A DNA stretch of 64,000 nt. Origin: Sporocytophaga myxococcoides (GTDB taxonomy: Bacteria > Bacteroidota > Bacteroidia > Cytophagales > Cytophagaceae). The position numbers and the translations under genes were made by a program. Of the stretch, positions 32,629 through 42,994 are shown in pieces; within the stretch, counting starts at the first letter, position 1; every line of letters starts with the position of its first letter. Where the stretch lies: the NCBI RefSeq assembly GCF_000775915.1, contig NZ_BBLT01000007.1:62001-126000 (forward strand), written 5' to 3'. The notes under the pieces were generated by a model. It was not told the DNA's origin and did not search any database. It worked only from the letters and a program-made list of their open reading frames with translations.

Positions 32629-35232
32629 GTGATTAGTAATCTGGAGAAAAAATACAAGTTTAAGGATCTTAAGATCTTTTCATCCACTGAAACAATGGAT
32701 GGCAATACCAAAAAGTACAGACGGGTGTATGATACTAAAGAAATTACCTATTTGTATTGTGAGTTATCTTTTTACAATAAATTATTTGATGAAGCTGACT
32801 GGGAGGCTAAAATTAGTTTAAAAGCCTTTTCCCTAAATGAGACAGGAAGGAGAGAGCTTTGCAGTATTGATAGGAAAGTGGAAATTACCTCAGATCAGAA
32901 TATAGTTATAATTAGGGAAGGTTGGGGTAATAAAGAGGAAGGAACTTTTTGGCTAAGAGGGGATTATGAGTGGGAAGCTTATATAGAAGATGAATTTGTA
33001 GGGGTAAAAAGTTTCTATGTTGAAAATGGTGGGATGGTTGATCAAAATCTAAATCCTTATTTTGAAGTAGATATTGTTCGCTTGTATGAGGGGCCCAATG
33101 AAGGTATAATTCCGGAACAGAGAAAATCTTATATCGAGTTTGATGCAAATGAATGCAGATTTATTTGGGTAGAGTTTAATATTATTAATAAACAGGCCCT
33201 TCCATGGTATTGTGAATTGTTTTTTAATTTTTACAACGATGCAGGGCAATTAAAAGGAAACACATCGGAACTTAAATATATAAATCCCGAAGATAGTTTT
33301 ATAACCTTCACCACCGGTTGGGGCGCAGATAGCAAGGGGACATGGTATCATGATAAATATACACTAGAGGTTATTTTCATGGATCAGCTTATAGCTGTAA
33401 TTCCATTTGAAGTGAAAGATGATTTTGTTGAAGGAATCCCTTTAGTTGATTTAAATTTTAATAATATTCCTCTTCCTATGTCTATTCAGGAAGAAAAGGG
33501 ACCTTCTCTGGAAGAGCTCATGAAAAGCCTCCATGAAATGATAGGTCTTTCAGGTATTAAATCAAAGATTACAGATTATACTTCTTACCTCAAATTTTTA
33601 CAGCTTAGAAAAGATCAGGGGTTTGAAGAAAATCAAAAAATAAGTCTTCACTCTGTCTTTCTTGGTAATCCGGGGACTGGCAAAACAACTATTGCTAAAT
33701 TGCTTGGCCAGATTTATTTCAAACTTGGGCTCCTTTCCAAAGGTAAAGTTACTGAAGCTGGCCGAGCAGAACTTTGTGGCAAATATATTGGACAAACTGC
33801 TCCTCAGACAAAAGAAGTAATAGAAAAGGCAAGGGGGGGAGTCTTATTTATAGATGAGGCTTATTCTCTGGTCAGAGAAGGCGATACAGGACAGGACTTT
33901 GGCAGAGAGGTAATAGAAGTTTTACTAAAGGAGATGTCTGATGGCCCTGGAGATCTGGCAATTATTGTTGCTGGTTATCCGAAGGAAATGAACCATTTTC
34001 TGGCATCCAATCCTGGTCTAAAGTCTCGTTTCAATCTCTTATTCGAATTTCCTGATTATCTCCCTCAGGAGTTAATTCAAATTGCAGAACTGGCAGCTGA
34101 AAAAAGGTATGTTAAGTTTGCAGAAGATAGTAAGAAGTTTCTTTCAGAAAAATTAACAGAGGCTTACAGAAATAGAAGCAAGGCATTTGGAAATGCCCGT
34201 ATGGTTACCGGTCTTGTAGAAGAAGCCAAAATGAATATGGGTTTAAGGGTTATGAAATCTCAAAACCCGGAAACATTGACTGCAGAGCAACTACAAACGA
34301 TCGAACTGGAAGATGTAAAGCAATTATTTAAAAACTCTTCTTTAGTTTCTCCGGATATTCCTGTGGATGAGCTGCTTCTTCAGGAAGCTTTAAGTGAATT
34401 GAATAAACTGTCAGGACTTGAAGAAGTAAAAAATGATCTTCTAGAAATGGTAAAACTGGTTCGGTTTTATATCGAAACGGGAAGGGATGTATTAAATAAA
34501 TTTTCACTTCATACTGTTTTCACTGGAAATCCCGGAACCGGTAAAACTTCAGTAGCAAGAATCATTTCAAAAATATATAAAGCTCTGGGAATATTAGAAC
34601 GGGGACATCTGGTTGAAACGGACAGGCAGGGGCTTGTAGCTGGCTACATAGGACAAACTGCTATCAAAACGATGGAACAGATAGAGAAAGCTCATGGAGG
34701 CGTTTTATTTATTGATGAAGCCTATGCGCTTTCAGAAGGAGGAAACAGCGACTTTGGCAAAGAAGCAATAGAAACTCTTCTTAAGCAAATGGAGGATAAA
34801 AGAGGGCAGTTTATAGTAGTTGTAGCTGGCTATGTGGATAATATGAGAGTATTTATGGAAGCAAACCCAGGCTTAAAATCCAGATTTGATAAAGTTTTGG
34901 AATTTAATGATTATGAGCCTTCTGAATTATTTTCTATAGCACTTAATATGTTGGCAGAGGAAAATCTGACCCCTGATGAAGAGGCTTCTTTAAGGCTCAA
35001 GGAATATTTAAATTCAATCTTTTTGAAACGGGATAAGTTTTTTGGGAACGCCAGATCTGTTAGAAAGGTAATCAAAGAAGCTATCAGAAATCAGCATCTT
35101 AGGATGGCATCACTTTCTGGAGAAGAGAGAACCACTGAAGTACTTCAAATGCTGACAATAGAAGATGTAAAATCCTTTATTCCGGAAACCTATCAGCCAG
35201 CAGGACGAATAGGTTTCCGGTTAGGAAGTTAA
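32629..35232 (+). CDS. Double CbbX/SpoVK-type AAA+ ATPase with two N-terminal beta repeats
   Basis: An 867-residue cytoplasmic protein starting at GTG. Residues about 20-270 hold two similar beta-rich units of roughly 125 residues, each ending with 'GWG...GTW...YEWEAYIED..VG..SFYVE' or 'GWGADSKGTWYHDKYTLEVIFMD..IAVIPFEVKD'. Two AAA+ modules of the CbbX/SpoVK class follow: Walker A GNPGTGKT at 346-353 and 633-640, Walker B FIDEAY at 407-412 and 694-699, each with 'GRAELCGKYIGQTA' or 'DRQGLVAGYIGQTA' pore-loop-like segments and 'ANPGLKSRF' arginine-finger regions. Such proteins remodel other proteins (CbbX activates Rubisco); no target is evident here. The 3' end of the gene contains an inverted repeat and is 8 bp from dps. 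Confidence 0.8.
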   Translation: MISNLEKKYKFKDLKIFSSTETMDGNTKKYRRVYDTKEITYLYCELSFYNKLFDEADWEAKISLKAFSLNETGRRELCSIDRKVEITSDQNIVIIREGWGNKEEGTFWLRGDYEWEAYIEDEFVGVKSFYVENGGMVDQNLNPYFEVDIVRLYEGPNEGIIPEQRKSYIEFDANECRFIWVEFNIINKQALPWYCELFFNFYNDAGQLKGNTSELKYINPEDSFITFTTGWGADSKGTWYHDKYTLEVIFMDQLIAVIPFEVKDDFVEGIPLVDLNFNNIPLPMSIQEEKGPSLEELMKSLHEMIGLSGIKSKITDYTSYLKFLQLRKDQGFEENQKISLHSVFLGNPGTGKTTIAKLLGQIYFKLGLLSKGKVTEAGRAELCGKYIGQTAPQTKEVIEKARGGVLFIDEAYSLVREGDTGQDFGREVIEVLLKEMSDGPGDLAIIVAGYPKEMNHFLASNPGLKSRFNLLFEFPDYLPQELIQIAELAAEKRYVKFAEDSKKFLSEKLTEAYRNRSKAFGNARMVTGLVEEAKMNMGLRVMKSQNPETLTAEQLQTIELEDVKQLFKNSSLVSPDIPVDELLLQEALSELNKLSGLEEVKNDLLEMVKLVRFYIETGRDVLNKFSLHTVFTGNPGTGKTSVARIISKIYKALGILERGHLVETDRQGLVAGYIGQTAIKTMEQIEKAHGGVLFIDEAYALSEGGNSDFGKEAIETLLKQMEDKRGQFIVVVAGYVDNMRVFMEANPGLKSRFDKVLEFNDYEPSELFSIALNMLAEENLTPDEEASLRLKEYLNSIFLKRDKFFGNARSVRKVIKEAIRNQHLRMASLSGEERTTEVLQMLTIEDVKSFIPETYQPAGRIGFRLGS
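35182..35220. terminator. Perfect 12-bp inverted repeat at the 3' coding end of the AAA+ gene
   Basis: CCGGAAACCTAT (35182-35193) pairs exactly with ATAGGTTTCCGG (35209-35220), loop 15 bases. It sits in the last codons of the AAA+ gene, and the convergent dps gene ends 8 bp further on, so no other room for a terminator exists. No T run on the plus strand, so function is inferred. Confidence 0.45.
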
Positions 35233-35240
35233 ATGATCTT

Positions 35241-35717
35241 TTACTGATTGAGGAATGCAGATAGCATCCATACTTGCTTTTCATGGTCTTCGATAAAGTC
35301 GTTGACCATATTATTAGTGCCGTCATCATGACCATCAGCCGTGAGTTTCATGATTTCCTTTTCTTTGAATATCAGGATGCTCAGATTTTGAAGAGTATCC
35401 TTTACGCAAGTTATTTCATCAGTAATATCTTTCATTTCTTTAATATCACTTGTTCTGATAAAATCAGAATAAGCATGCTTTGGAATAAATCCTAAAGCCC
35501 GGATTCTTTCCGCTATTTTATCAATATCCTCAAAAGATTGAGTATAGAGTTCTTCAAACTTTGGATGTAGAGCAAAGAAATTTTTACCTTTAATATTCCA
35601 GTGGAACCCTCTTACATTCTGATAAAATATATGATAATTTGCGGAAAGGTCATTTAATTTTTCAGCTATTTCTGTCGCAACATCAACCTCAATTCCAATT
35701 TTATTCAATTCCATCAT
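35241..35717 (-). CDS. dps: Dps-family DNA-protecting ferritin
   Basis: A 158-residue four-helix-bundle protein. The ferroxidase signature of Dps is clear: 'LSANYHIFYQNVRGFHWNIKGKNFFALHPKFEELY', with the intersubunit H, D and E residues in FHWN and 'FEDIDKIAERIRALG'. Dps dodecamers oxidise and store iron using peroxide and protect DNA in stress or stationary phase. There are two possible ATGs in tandem at 35717 and 35714. The N-terminus lacks a long lysine-rich tail, so DNA binding may be weak. The gene is monocistronic; the oxyR gene at 48.5 kb is a plausible but unproven regulator. Confidence 0.9.
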   Translation of the reverse strand: MMELNKIGIEVDVATEIAEKLNDLSANYHIFYQNVRGFHWNIKGKNFFALHPKFEELYTQSFEDIDKIAERIRALGFIPKHAYSDFIRTSDIKEMKDITDEITCVKDTLQNLSILIFKEKEIMKLTADGHDDGTNNMVNDFIEDHEKQVWMLSAFLNQ

Positions 35718-35849
35718 ACCCCTATTTATTTAAAATTAAATAGATACCTTTGTATTAGAACACATCCTTTATTATAAAGGTTAATTTTAAGAATTAAGCC
35801 ATTGTTAATTAGTTAGATTGTGTCTTAAGTTAGAATTAAAACAAAATTT

Positions 35850-36524
35850 TTGAAACAGGATTTAATAAATTATCTGCTCCAGTTTGTCACAGAAAACAAA
35901 AGGGAAAAAATGGAGGAAGTTCTTGCAACAAGGACAAGGTTTTTAACAGTAGTAGTAGAAGATATTTTTCAACCGCATAATGCCAGTGCTGTTGTGCGGA
36001 CATGCGATTGTTTTGGCATTCAGGATATTCATGTAATTGAAAACAAGAATAAATATAAGGTTAGTGCAGATGTTACCTTAGGTTCTGCACAATGGGTAGA
36101 TATCATTAAACATAAAACTAAGGGAATTGATAATACCTTGGCATGCTATAGGAAGCTTAAAGAAAAAGGTTATAAAATAATTGCAACTACCCCACATACA
36201 AATGATATTGCTTTGGATGATTTTCAGATGGATGCCAAAACTGCTTTAGTTTTTGGTAGTGAACAAAATGGTATCAGTGATATTGCAAAAGAACATGCAG
36301 ACGGGTTTATTAAAATTCCAATGGTGGGTTTTACTGAAAGTCTGAACATTTCTGTGTGTGCAGCAATTTGTATACATCAGCTGACATTAAAGATGCGTGA
36401 ATTACCTTCAGAAGTTTGGCAGCTTTCTCAGGAAGAAAAAGAGACGATTTACTTAAAGTGGATCAAAGGTGTTGTCAGAAAGTCTGATTTATTGGAAAAA
36501 GAGTTTTATAAGAGATGCAAATAA
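35850..36524 (+). CDS. trmH: tRNA (guanosine-18-2'-O)-methyltransferase TrmH
   Basis: A 224-residue SpoU-class (SPOUT) methyltransferase. Motif 1 is 'ILVVVEDIFQPHNASAVVRTCDCFGIQDIHVI' (N and R of the catalytic NxxAxxR arrangement), motif 2 'TALVFGSEQNGIS' and motif 3 'IPMVGFTESLNISVCAAI' form the trefoil knot. Both this and 'RTRFLTVVVEDIFQPHN' agree with TrmH, which methylates G18 of tRNAs. The start is TTG at 35850, giving the N-terminal 'LINYLLQFVTENKR' helix usual in Bacteroidota TrmH; no upstream ATG exists. It leads a co-directional run through thrS and rplT. Confidence 0.88.
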   Translation: MKQDLINYLLQFVTENKREKMEEVLATRTRFLTVVVEDIFQPHNASAVVRTCDCFGIQDIHVIENKNKYKVSADVTLGSAQWVDIIKHKTKGIDNTLACYRKLKEKGYKIIATTPHTNDIALDDFQMDAKTALVFGSEQNGISDIAKEHADGFIKIPMVGFTESLNISVCAAICIHQLTLKMRELPSEVWQLSQEEKETIYLKWIKGVVRKSDLLEKEFYKRCK

Positions 36525-36549
36525 ACAATATCAAATTAGAGCTTGAGCA

Positions 36550-37191
36550 GTGGTAAAAAAGATTTTTAAAATAGGGGCAATATCGTTTTTATTGTCAGTC
36601 CTGATTATTTTTTTATGTAACCTTTGGGTGGTACATTCCACAGAACAGCAGGTTTATTATGATGTAAACCAGGTTCCTGCTAAAAATATCGCATTGGTAC
36701 TAGGTACCAGCAAGTACTTCAGAACAGGGAAGCCTAACCTTTTTTTTCATAATCGGATAGAAGCAGCCAGGAAGTTATATCAAAAGGGGAAGGCGAAGTT
36801 TTTTATTCTAAGCGGAGACAATTCTCTGACTTATTACAATGAACCCCAGGATATGAAAAATGCATTGGTTAAAGCTGGTATTCCTGATTCAGTAATTCAG
36901 CTTGATTATGCAGGATTCAGGACTTTTGATTCGGTAGTACGGTCCAAAAAAGTATTTGATCAAACTTCAGTGATTATCATTACTCAGGAATTTCATATTT
37001 ATAGAGCTTTGTTTATCAGTAATTATTATGGGATGAATTCAGTAGGTTTCGTAGCTGAAAAAGTCGAGATGAAACATTCATTTTATACAAAGACGAGAGA
37101 GTACCTTGCGAGATGTAAAGCAGTCATTGATCTTTACATTTTGAAAAAGAAGCCGAAATATCTGGGGCAAAAAATTCAGATTAAAATTTAA
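36550..37191 (+). CDS. SanA/YdcF-like DUF218 membrane-anchored protein
   Basis: A 213-residue protein with one N-terminal signal anchor (KIGAISFLLSVLIIFLCNLWVV) and a periplasmic DUF218 domain. The family motifs are present: 'IALVLGTSKYFRTGKPNLFFHNRIEAARKLYQKGKAKFFILSGDN' and 'IIITQEFHIYRALFISNYYGM'. E. coli SanA has this structure and affects envelope permeability (vancomycin sensitivity), so the E. coli name is a reasonable guide. The start is GTG, 25 bases after the trmH stop, consistent with co-transcription. Confidence 0.8.
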   Translation: MVKKIFKIGAISFLLSVLIIFLCNLWVVHSTEQQVYYDVNQVPAKNIALVLGTSKYFRTGKPNLFFHNRIEAARKLYQKGKAKFFILSGDNSLTYYNEPQDMKNALVKAGIPDSVIQLDYAGFRTFDSVVRSKKVFDQTSVIIITQEFHIYRALFISNYYGMNSVGFVAEKVEMKHSFYTKTREYLARCKAVIDLYILKKKPKYLGQKIQIKI

Positions 37192-37222
37192 TTAAAAAAC
37201 AGAATTTATATATTTTTAGAGG

Positions 37223-39754
37223 GTGAATAGTAAAAGAAAGTTTTTATTTAACAGCATTATTTTTTCTCTTTTGATGCAGATTTTCTGTGGGCTGACCGCA
37301 AATGCCCAGGAGATCACGGTAAAGGGTAAAGTAACAGACTCGGAAACCGGAGAGGGAATTCCCTTTGCCAATGTAGTAGAGCGTAAATCTAACCAGGCTA
37401 CACTTACTGATTTTGAGGGTTATTACTCATTGAAAGTCAATCAGGGGGCAGATTCTATTACGGTCTTATTTATAGGTTATCTACCAAAATCCAAAGCAAT
37501 AAATAAGAATCTGTCAAATCAGGTCCTGGATTTTCAGATTTCACCCGAAGTGAAAAATCTGGAAGAAGTAACTGTAGTTGCCGGTGAAAACCCTGCCTTT
37601 AGAATTCTTCGAAAGGTAATTGATAATAAAGATAAAAACGATTATAGAAGACTAGATGCTTATGAATATGAAAGCTACAGTAAGATAGAACTCAGTATTG
37701 ATAATATCACGGAGAAATTCAGAAAGCGTAAAATTATGTCAAAGTTGGTTCAGGTTTTTGATAGCTTGAAAATAATAGCTGGAGATGAGGGTAAACCAAT
37801 TCTGCCCGTATTCATGTCTGAATCAGTCTCTAAATTTTATCACAGAACCAGTCCGGATAAAACTTCAGAACATATTATAGCTACCAATGTAAAAGGCGTA
37901 GGAGTTGATGATGGAACCCTCGTTTCTCAGCTTATCGGATCTACATTTCAACAATATAATTTTTATAAAAACCGTCTGGGTATTTTGAACAAAGATTTCA
38001 TTTCACCGATAAGTGATGGGTGGAACAGTTCATACAATTATTGGTTGGTTGACAGTGCCTTTATGGATGGAAAATGGTGCTATAAACTTGAGTTTAAACC
38101 TAAAAGGGCTCAGGATCTGGCATTCAATGGATTTATGTGGATTGCTGATACTACTTTTGCATTAAAACAGATTGATGTTACGGTTAATCGGGATGCCAAT
38201 CTCAATTATATTGATAAAATAAAGATCCAGCAGGAATTAGCTCCAACAGAAGCTGGCCCATGGCTACCTGTAAAATCCCGTATTCTAATAGATATAGATG
38301 AAGTAGGTGAAACTTCTCCTGGGATGCTTGCAAAGTTTTATACTTCCAATAAAAAGATTGAAATTAATAAACCAAAGCCTTTAAAGTTTTACGACTCATT
38401 ATTGGAGGTAGAGGAAGATGCTCAGCAAAAAGGCCAGGAATACTGGCAGCAAAACAGACATGATTCTTTAACGGCGACTGAGCAGAATGTTTATAATATG
38501 ATTGACTCGGTAAATAATGTGCCAGTAGTCAAAACTTATGTTGAAATTGTAAATATTTTTATAAATGGATATAAAAAAGTTGGCAAGATCGATGTAGGAC
38601 CATATTTAATGGCCTATGCCAATAATAATATCGAAGGAAATCGCTTTAGACTTGGCTTCAGAACGAATATTGATTTTAGTAAAAAATGGGTATTTAAAGG
38701 CTACTTGGCTTATGGAACAAAAGATAGTTATGGATTAAACGGTTTTAAATATTCTGCTGGAGCTAGTTATATTTTCTCCAGAAAACCATGGACTGTTGCT
38801 ACAATAGAACGAAAGGCTGATATAGAACAGTTGGGCGTTGCAACAGAGAATATAACTTCAAATGCATTATTTCTTGCCTTTACAAGATGGGGAACTCTCA
38901 GGGGACCTTATTGGAGTGAGCAAAATACTTTTTCTTTTCAAAGTGAGATTAAAAAGGATTTTACCCCTAAAATACAGCTTCGAACCAGATATCTCAATCC
39001 GATATTTCCTTTTGCCTATTACAGCAGTTTGAAAAATGGAGATTCTACATTAAAAAGTACTATTCAGACAACAGAATTGACATTGGAAACAAGGATCACT
39101 AAAGATGAAATCTTCGTGCAGAATGATAATGAGAGGATAAGTCTAGGAACAAAAAAATGGCCTGTCCTGACAATTGGTGTAACTCAGGGAATAAAAGGCT
39201 TTTTAGGTGGAGATTTCAACTATACAAGGCTTAATCTCCATGTTAATGATATGATTCAGCTAGGAATTCTAGGACGAGGATATTATGATATTTTTGCAGG
39301 GAAAATATTTTCCAAAGTTCCATATCCACTTTTGAACATTCCATTAGGAAACCAGACCATATTTTTTACAAATTTTGCATATAACCAAATGAACTATTTT
39401 GAGTTCATAAACGATTCCTATGCAGGGATCAAATATCGTCAGTACTTTGAGGGATTATTTTTCAACAGAGTTCCTTTGTTGAAAAAGCTTAAATGGAGAT
39501 TTGTAGGTTCTGCCAATGTACTCTTCGGAGGAATAAGTAAGGCTAACAAGGAACTGATTGCAAAAGAAACTTCGGCAGGGGAGGAAACTCCTCAGTTTAA
39601 CTACTTGGGAGCAAAACCTTATGTTGAAGTTGGATACGGAATAGAAAACATTTTCAAGATATTCCGGGTTGACTTCGTCCACAGACTCACTTACCTGAAC
39701 CAACCTGATGTACGGAAATTCGGAGTCAAAGTATCTGTTCAATTTGTATTGTAA
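37223..39754 (+). CDS. DUF5686/carboxypeptidase-regulatory-like outer-membrane protein
   Basis: An 843-residue exported protein starting at GTG, with signal peptide to about residue 29 (GLTANAQ). Residues 30-115 form a CarboxypepD_reg-like beta domain (VKGKVTDSETGEGIPFANVVERKSNQATLTDFEGYY). The DUF5686 region begins 'RILRKVIDNKDKNDYRRLDAYEYESYSKIELSIDN'. From about residue 450 the sequence alternates aromatic and polar residues and ends in FGVKVSVQFVL, as in an outer-membrane barrel with a terminal beta-signal. It resembles TonB-receptor-like proteins of unknown substrate. It lies 31 bp after the sanA-like gene in the same run. Confidence 0.8.
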   Translation: MNSKRKFLFNSIIFSLLMQIFCGLTANAQEITVKGKVTDSETGEGIPFANVVERKSNQATLTDFEGYYSLKVNQGADSITVLFIGYLPKSKAINKNLSNQVLDFQISPEVKNLEEVTVVAGENPAFRILRKVIDNKDKNDYRRLDAYEYESYSKIELSIDNITEKFRKRKIMSKLVQVFDSLKIIAGDEGKPILPVFMSESVSKFYHRTSPDKTSEHIIATNVKGVGVDDGTLVSQLIGSTFQQYNFYKNRLGILNKDFISPISDGWNSSYNYWLVDSAFMDGKWCYKLEFKPKRAQDLAFNGFMWIADTTFALKQIDVTVNRDANLNYIDKIKIQQELAPTEAGPWLPVKSRILIDIDEVGETSPGMLAKFYTSNKKIEINKPKPLKFYDSLLEVEEDAQQKGQEYWQQNRHDSLTATEQNVYNMIDSVNNVPVVKTYVEIVNIFINGYKKVGKIDVGPYLMAYANNNIEGNRFRLGFRTNIDFSKKWVFKGYLAYGTKDSYGLNGFKYSAGASYIFSRKPWTVATIERKADIEQLGVATENITSNALFLAFTRWGTLRGPYWSEQNTFSFQSEIKKDFTPKIQLRTRYLNPIFPFAYYSSLKNGDSTLKSTIQTTELTLETRITKDEIFVQNDNERISLGTKKWPVLTIGVTQGIKGFLGGDFNYTRLNLHVNDMIQLGILGRGYYDIFAGKIFSKVPYPLLNIPLGNQTIFFTNFAYNQMNYFEFINDSYAGIKYRQYFEGLFFNRVPLLKKLKWRFVGSANVLFGGISKANKELIAKETSAGEETPQFNYLGAKPYVEVGYGIENIFKIFRVDFVHRLTYLNQPDVRKFGVKVSVQFVL

Positions 39755-39791
39755 ATACCAAATCCCTTTTTAATTTTGAGCGGAAACAGAT

Positions 39792-41057
39792 ATGAGGAAT
39801 TTTATATTTTTAATATTTTCGGTTTTAATATGTACCGGTTGTTCAATGAATGCTAGGCAGGATACAATTCCTCCTGTTGTATATAATGGTTCATTTGAAC
39901 CTCAACTAACATATCTTAATAGTTTAATTGAAGATGATCCTGAAAATCCTGAATATTATTTTCAGAGGGCTAAGGTTTTTTTTGATATACATAAATACAG
40001 TGATGCACTTAAAGATATAAATCAGGCTATCTCCCTTGAAAGCAATGAAGAGCTCTACTACGAATTACTGGCTCGTATTTATCAGAAAATGGGAAAAACA
40101 AGTCTGGCCTTAAATAGTGCACATCGAGCTGAAAGCTACAAAAACGATGATCCTGAATTGTTTTTATTACTTTCCAGGCTTTATTGGGAATTAAAGGATC
40201 TTGGAAAAGCTCAACAATACCTTGCCAAAGCTAAACAACTTGCCCCTATGCATTCAGAGGTGTTTTTGCTTCAGGGAGTATTTGATTCTGCCAAAGGAGA
40301 TACTACTGCAGCGGTAAAATCTTTCAAAGTAGCCCTCGCTCAAGACCCGGAAAATGCCAAACCGTTTCAGGAGCTTGCTAAAATATACTTAGCAAGAAAT
40401 AAAGAAGATTCTGCAATGTATTATGTTTTGGAAGGCAGATCTATTAATCCTAACAATCCATTTTTTACTTATTTTGAAGGGGTGGTTCTGGAATCAAAAG
40501 GTTTAAAAACAAGCTCACTCAGGGCATTTAGAAAAGCGATTCAGATGGACTCTACATTCTACCCTGCTTATTATCGTTTAGGAGTAGATGCATTCAATTC
40601 TGGAAGTTACACAGAAGCACAAAATTATTTTGCTCCACTAACCGATAAATCTGAGTTTAGCTTAAATTCCAATTTGTACATTGCGGAAATTTTAGAGAAG
40701 ACTGGCCAGGGAGCCAAGGCAGTATCGTATTATGAAAATGTAAAATCTGAAGACACTACAAATGTTAAGGCAAAAGAAGCTTTAACCAGATTGTACAAAT
40801 TATATCCCCCCGTAGTGAGGGCCCCGAAAATAGATTCTTCTGCTATTAAACCTGGGGTGAAAGCTCCGCTGACTGATACAGTAAAATCCGGAGTTAAAGC
40901 ACCGAAAGTTGAAACTAAAAAAGATACAGCTAAGGTTAAGAAACCGAAACCAATTGTTCCTCAAGATACCACCCGTATAAAGAAGAACATACCACCTATA
41001 AGAAAAACTGATTCAATTAATAATATCGCCCCAGAGCGAAAAGATAGTTTAAAATGA
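39792..41057 (+). CDS. TPR-repeat lipoprotein coupled to thrS
   Basis: A 421-residue lipoprotein: signal [17 protein letters not shown] with the acceptor cysteine at 17. Residues about 35-330 are roughly eight tetratricopeptide repeats (for example '[35 protein letters not shown]' and '[25 protein letters not shown]'). The last 85 residues are a low-complexity tail rich in K, P, T and V with repeated 'KPGVKAP' and 'KSGVKAP'. It probably scaffolds envelope proteins. Its stop overlaps the thrS start by 4 bp (ATGA at 41054), so translation is coupled to an essential synthetase gene. Confidence 0.8.
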   Translation: MRNFIFLIFSVLICTGCSMNARQDTIPPVVYNGSFEPQLTYLNSLIEDDPENPEYYFQRAKVFFDIHKYSDALKDINQAISLESNEELYYELLARIYQKMGKTSLALNSAHRAESYKNDDPELFLLLSRLYWELKDLGKAQQYLAKAKQLAPMHSEVFLLQGVFDSAKGDTTAAVKSFKVALAQDPENAKPFQELAKIYLARNKEDSAMYYVLEGRSINPNNPFFTYFEGVVLESKGLKTSSLRAFRKAIQMDSTFYPAYYRLGVDAFNSGSYTEAQNYFAPLTDKSEFSLNSNLYIAEILEKTGQGAKAVSYYENVKSEDTTNVKAKEALTRLYKLYPPVVRAPKIDSSAIKPGVKAPLTDTVKSGVKAPKVETKKDTAKVKKPKPIVPQDTTRIKKNIPPIRKTDSINNIAPERKDSLK

Positions 41058-42994
41058 TCAAAATTACATTACCCGACGGATCGGTTAGAGAATTTCCGGA
41101 AGGGGCAACTTCAATGGATGTAGCCCTAAGTATTAGCGAAGGTCTTGCAAGAAATGTCCTTGCCGCCAAAGTAAATGGAGAAGTATGGGATGCTAATCGT
41201 CCTATAAAGAACGATGCCACATTACAATTGCTAACCTGGAATGATACGGAAGGTAAATCAACGTTCTGGCATTCTTCTGCCCACCTAATGGCTGAAGCGC
41301 TGGAAGCTTTATATCCTGGAACAAAATTCGGAATAGGTCCCTCTATAGAAAATGGGTTCTATTATGATGTCGATTTTGGAGGGAAAGAATTTTCCCAGGA
41401 AGATTTCAAAAAGATTGAAGACAAAATGCTAGAGCTCTCAAAGAGCAAAAGCGAATATGTTCGTAAAAATATTTCCAAAAAGGATGCAATAGAGTATTTC
41501 ACTAAAAAGGGAGATGAATATAAGCTTGATTTGTTGGAAGGGCTTTCTGACGGATCAATAACATTCTATTCTCAGGGAAATTTCGTTGACCTTTGTCGTG
41601 GACCTCATATTCCCAATACAGGTTTCATCAAAGCGGTAAAATTATTAAATGTTGCTGGGGCATACTGGAGGGGAGATGAGAAAAATAAGCAACTTACCAG
41701 AATTTACGCAATAACTTTCCCGAAGCAGAAAGAACTTACAGAATATCTTGAGTTTCTTGAAGAGGCTAAAAGAAGAGACCATAGGAAACTCGGAAAAGAA
41801 CTGGAACTTTTTGCTTTTAGCGAAAAGGTAGGACAAGGGCTTCCTCTATGGTTGCCTAAAGGTGCTACTTTAAGAGATAGACTAGAAAACTTTCTGAAAA
41901 AAGCTCAGATCCGATCAGGATATCTCCCTGTCGTAACTCCTCATATTGGAAGTAAAGAATTATATCTGACTTCTGGGCACTACGAGAAATATGGAGCTGA
42001 TTCTTTTCAGCCAATAAAAACACCTCATGAAGGAGAGGAGTTTTTGCTGAAACCTATGAATTGCCCTCATCATATAGAAATATACAGGACAAAACCGAGA
42101 TCATATAAAGACTTACCTATTCGTCTTGCAGAATTTGGCACTGTATACAGATATGAGCAAAGTGGTGAACTTCATGGTTTGACCAGAGTGAGAGGATTTA
42201 CTCAGGATGATGCACATATTTTCTGTCGGCCAGACCAGGTAAAAGATGAATTTAAAAAGGTAATAGACCTTGTATTATATGTATTTAATGCCTTAGGATT
42301 TAAAAACTATACAGCTCAGATTTCTCTTCGTGATCCTGAAAATAAATCTAAATACATAGGCGAAGATGCTCAATGGGATTTGGCAGAAGCAGCTATCAAG
42401 GAAGCAGCAGCAGAGAAGGGACTAAATACAGTTACCGAATTAGGTGAAGCAGCTTTTTATGGTCCAAAACTGGATTTTATGGTTAAAGATGCACTGGGAA
42501 GACAGTGGCAACTTGGAACAATTCAGGTAGATTACCAGTTACCGGAAAGGTTTAAGTTGGAATATATCGGGTCTGATAACCAGAAACACAGGCCAGTAAT
42601 GATTCACAGAGCTCCATTTGGATCTATGGAAAGATTCGTAGCTGTATTGATTGAACATTGTGCTGGGAATTTCCCTTTATGGTTGTCTCCTGATCAGATT
42701 GCTGTATTACCAATTTCAGAAAAATACGCTGATTATGCCTCTCAAATTTTTTCAGAGTTGGAGGAAAATGATATAAGAGGTTTTATTGATCATAGAGATG
42801 AAAAAATTGGAAGGAAAATTCGAGATGCGGAAGTGAAAAAAATTCCATTTATGTTGATTATGGGTGAAAAAGAACAGGAAGAAGGGAAAATAGCAGTAAG
42901 GAAACATGGACAGGGAGATCTTGGAACTTTCTCATTGTCAGAGTTTATTGATATTTTTAAGAAAGAGGTTGCTTTAGAGCTCAATAAAAAATAA
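41054..42994 (+). CDS. thrS: Threonyl-tRNA synthetase
   Basis: A 646-residue class II synthetase that charges tRNA-Thr. Parts in order: N-terminal TGS domain (1-62), the editing domain with '[12 protein letters not shown]' and 'HxxxH/CxxxH'-type residues (HSSAH, 'CRGPHI'), the catalytic core with motif 1 '[16 protein letters not shown]', zinc/ATP motif '[12 protein letters not shown]', motif 2 '[32 protein letters not shown]' and motif 3 '[18 protein letters not shown]', then the anticodon-binding domain ([17 protein letters not shown]). Length is typical. It precedes infC-rpmI-rplT, the classic arrangement. Confidence 0.97.
   Translation: MIKITLPDGSVREFPEGATSMDVALSISEGLARNVLAAKVNGEVWDANRPIKNDATLQLLTWNDTEGKSTFWHSSAHLMAEALEALYPGTKFGIGPSIENGFYYDVDFGGKEFSQEDFKKIEDKMLELSKSKSEYVRKNISKKDAIEYFTKKGDEYKLDLLEGLSDGSITFYSQGNFVDLCRGPHIPNTGFIKAVKLLNVAGAYWRGDEKNKQLTRIYAITFPKQKELTEYLEFLEEAKRRDHRKLGKELELFAFSEKVGQGLPLWLPKGATLRDRLENFLKKAQIRSGYLPVVTPHIGSKELYLTSGHYEKYGADSFQPIKTPHEGEEFLLKPMNCPHHIEIYRTKPRSYKDLPIRLAEFGTVYRYEQSGELHGLTRVRGFTQDDAHIFCRPDQVKDEFKKVIDLVLYVFNALGFKNYTAQISLRDPENKSKYIGEDAQWDLAEAAIKEAAAEKGLNTVTELGEAAFYGPKLDFMVKDALGRQWQLGTIQVDYQLPERFKLEYIGSDNQKHRPVMIHRAPFGSMERFVAVLIEHCAGNFPLWLSPDQIAVLPISEKYADYASQIFSELEENDIRGFIDHRDEKIGRKIRDAEVKKIPFMLIMGEKEQEEGKIAVRKHGQGDLGTFSLSEFIDIFKKEVALELNKK

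Noticed and set aside
35745-35752. TACCTTTG as a promoter of trmH
   Set aside because: Matches TAnnTTTG, but no TTG/TTTG at the proper distance upstream, and it would leave a leader of nearly 100 bases. Kept out as chance.
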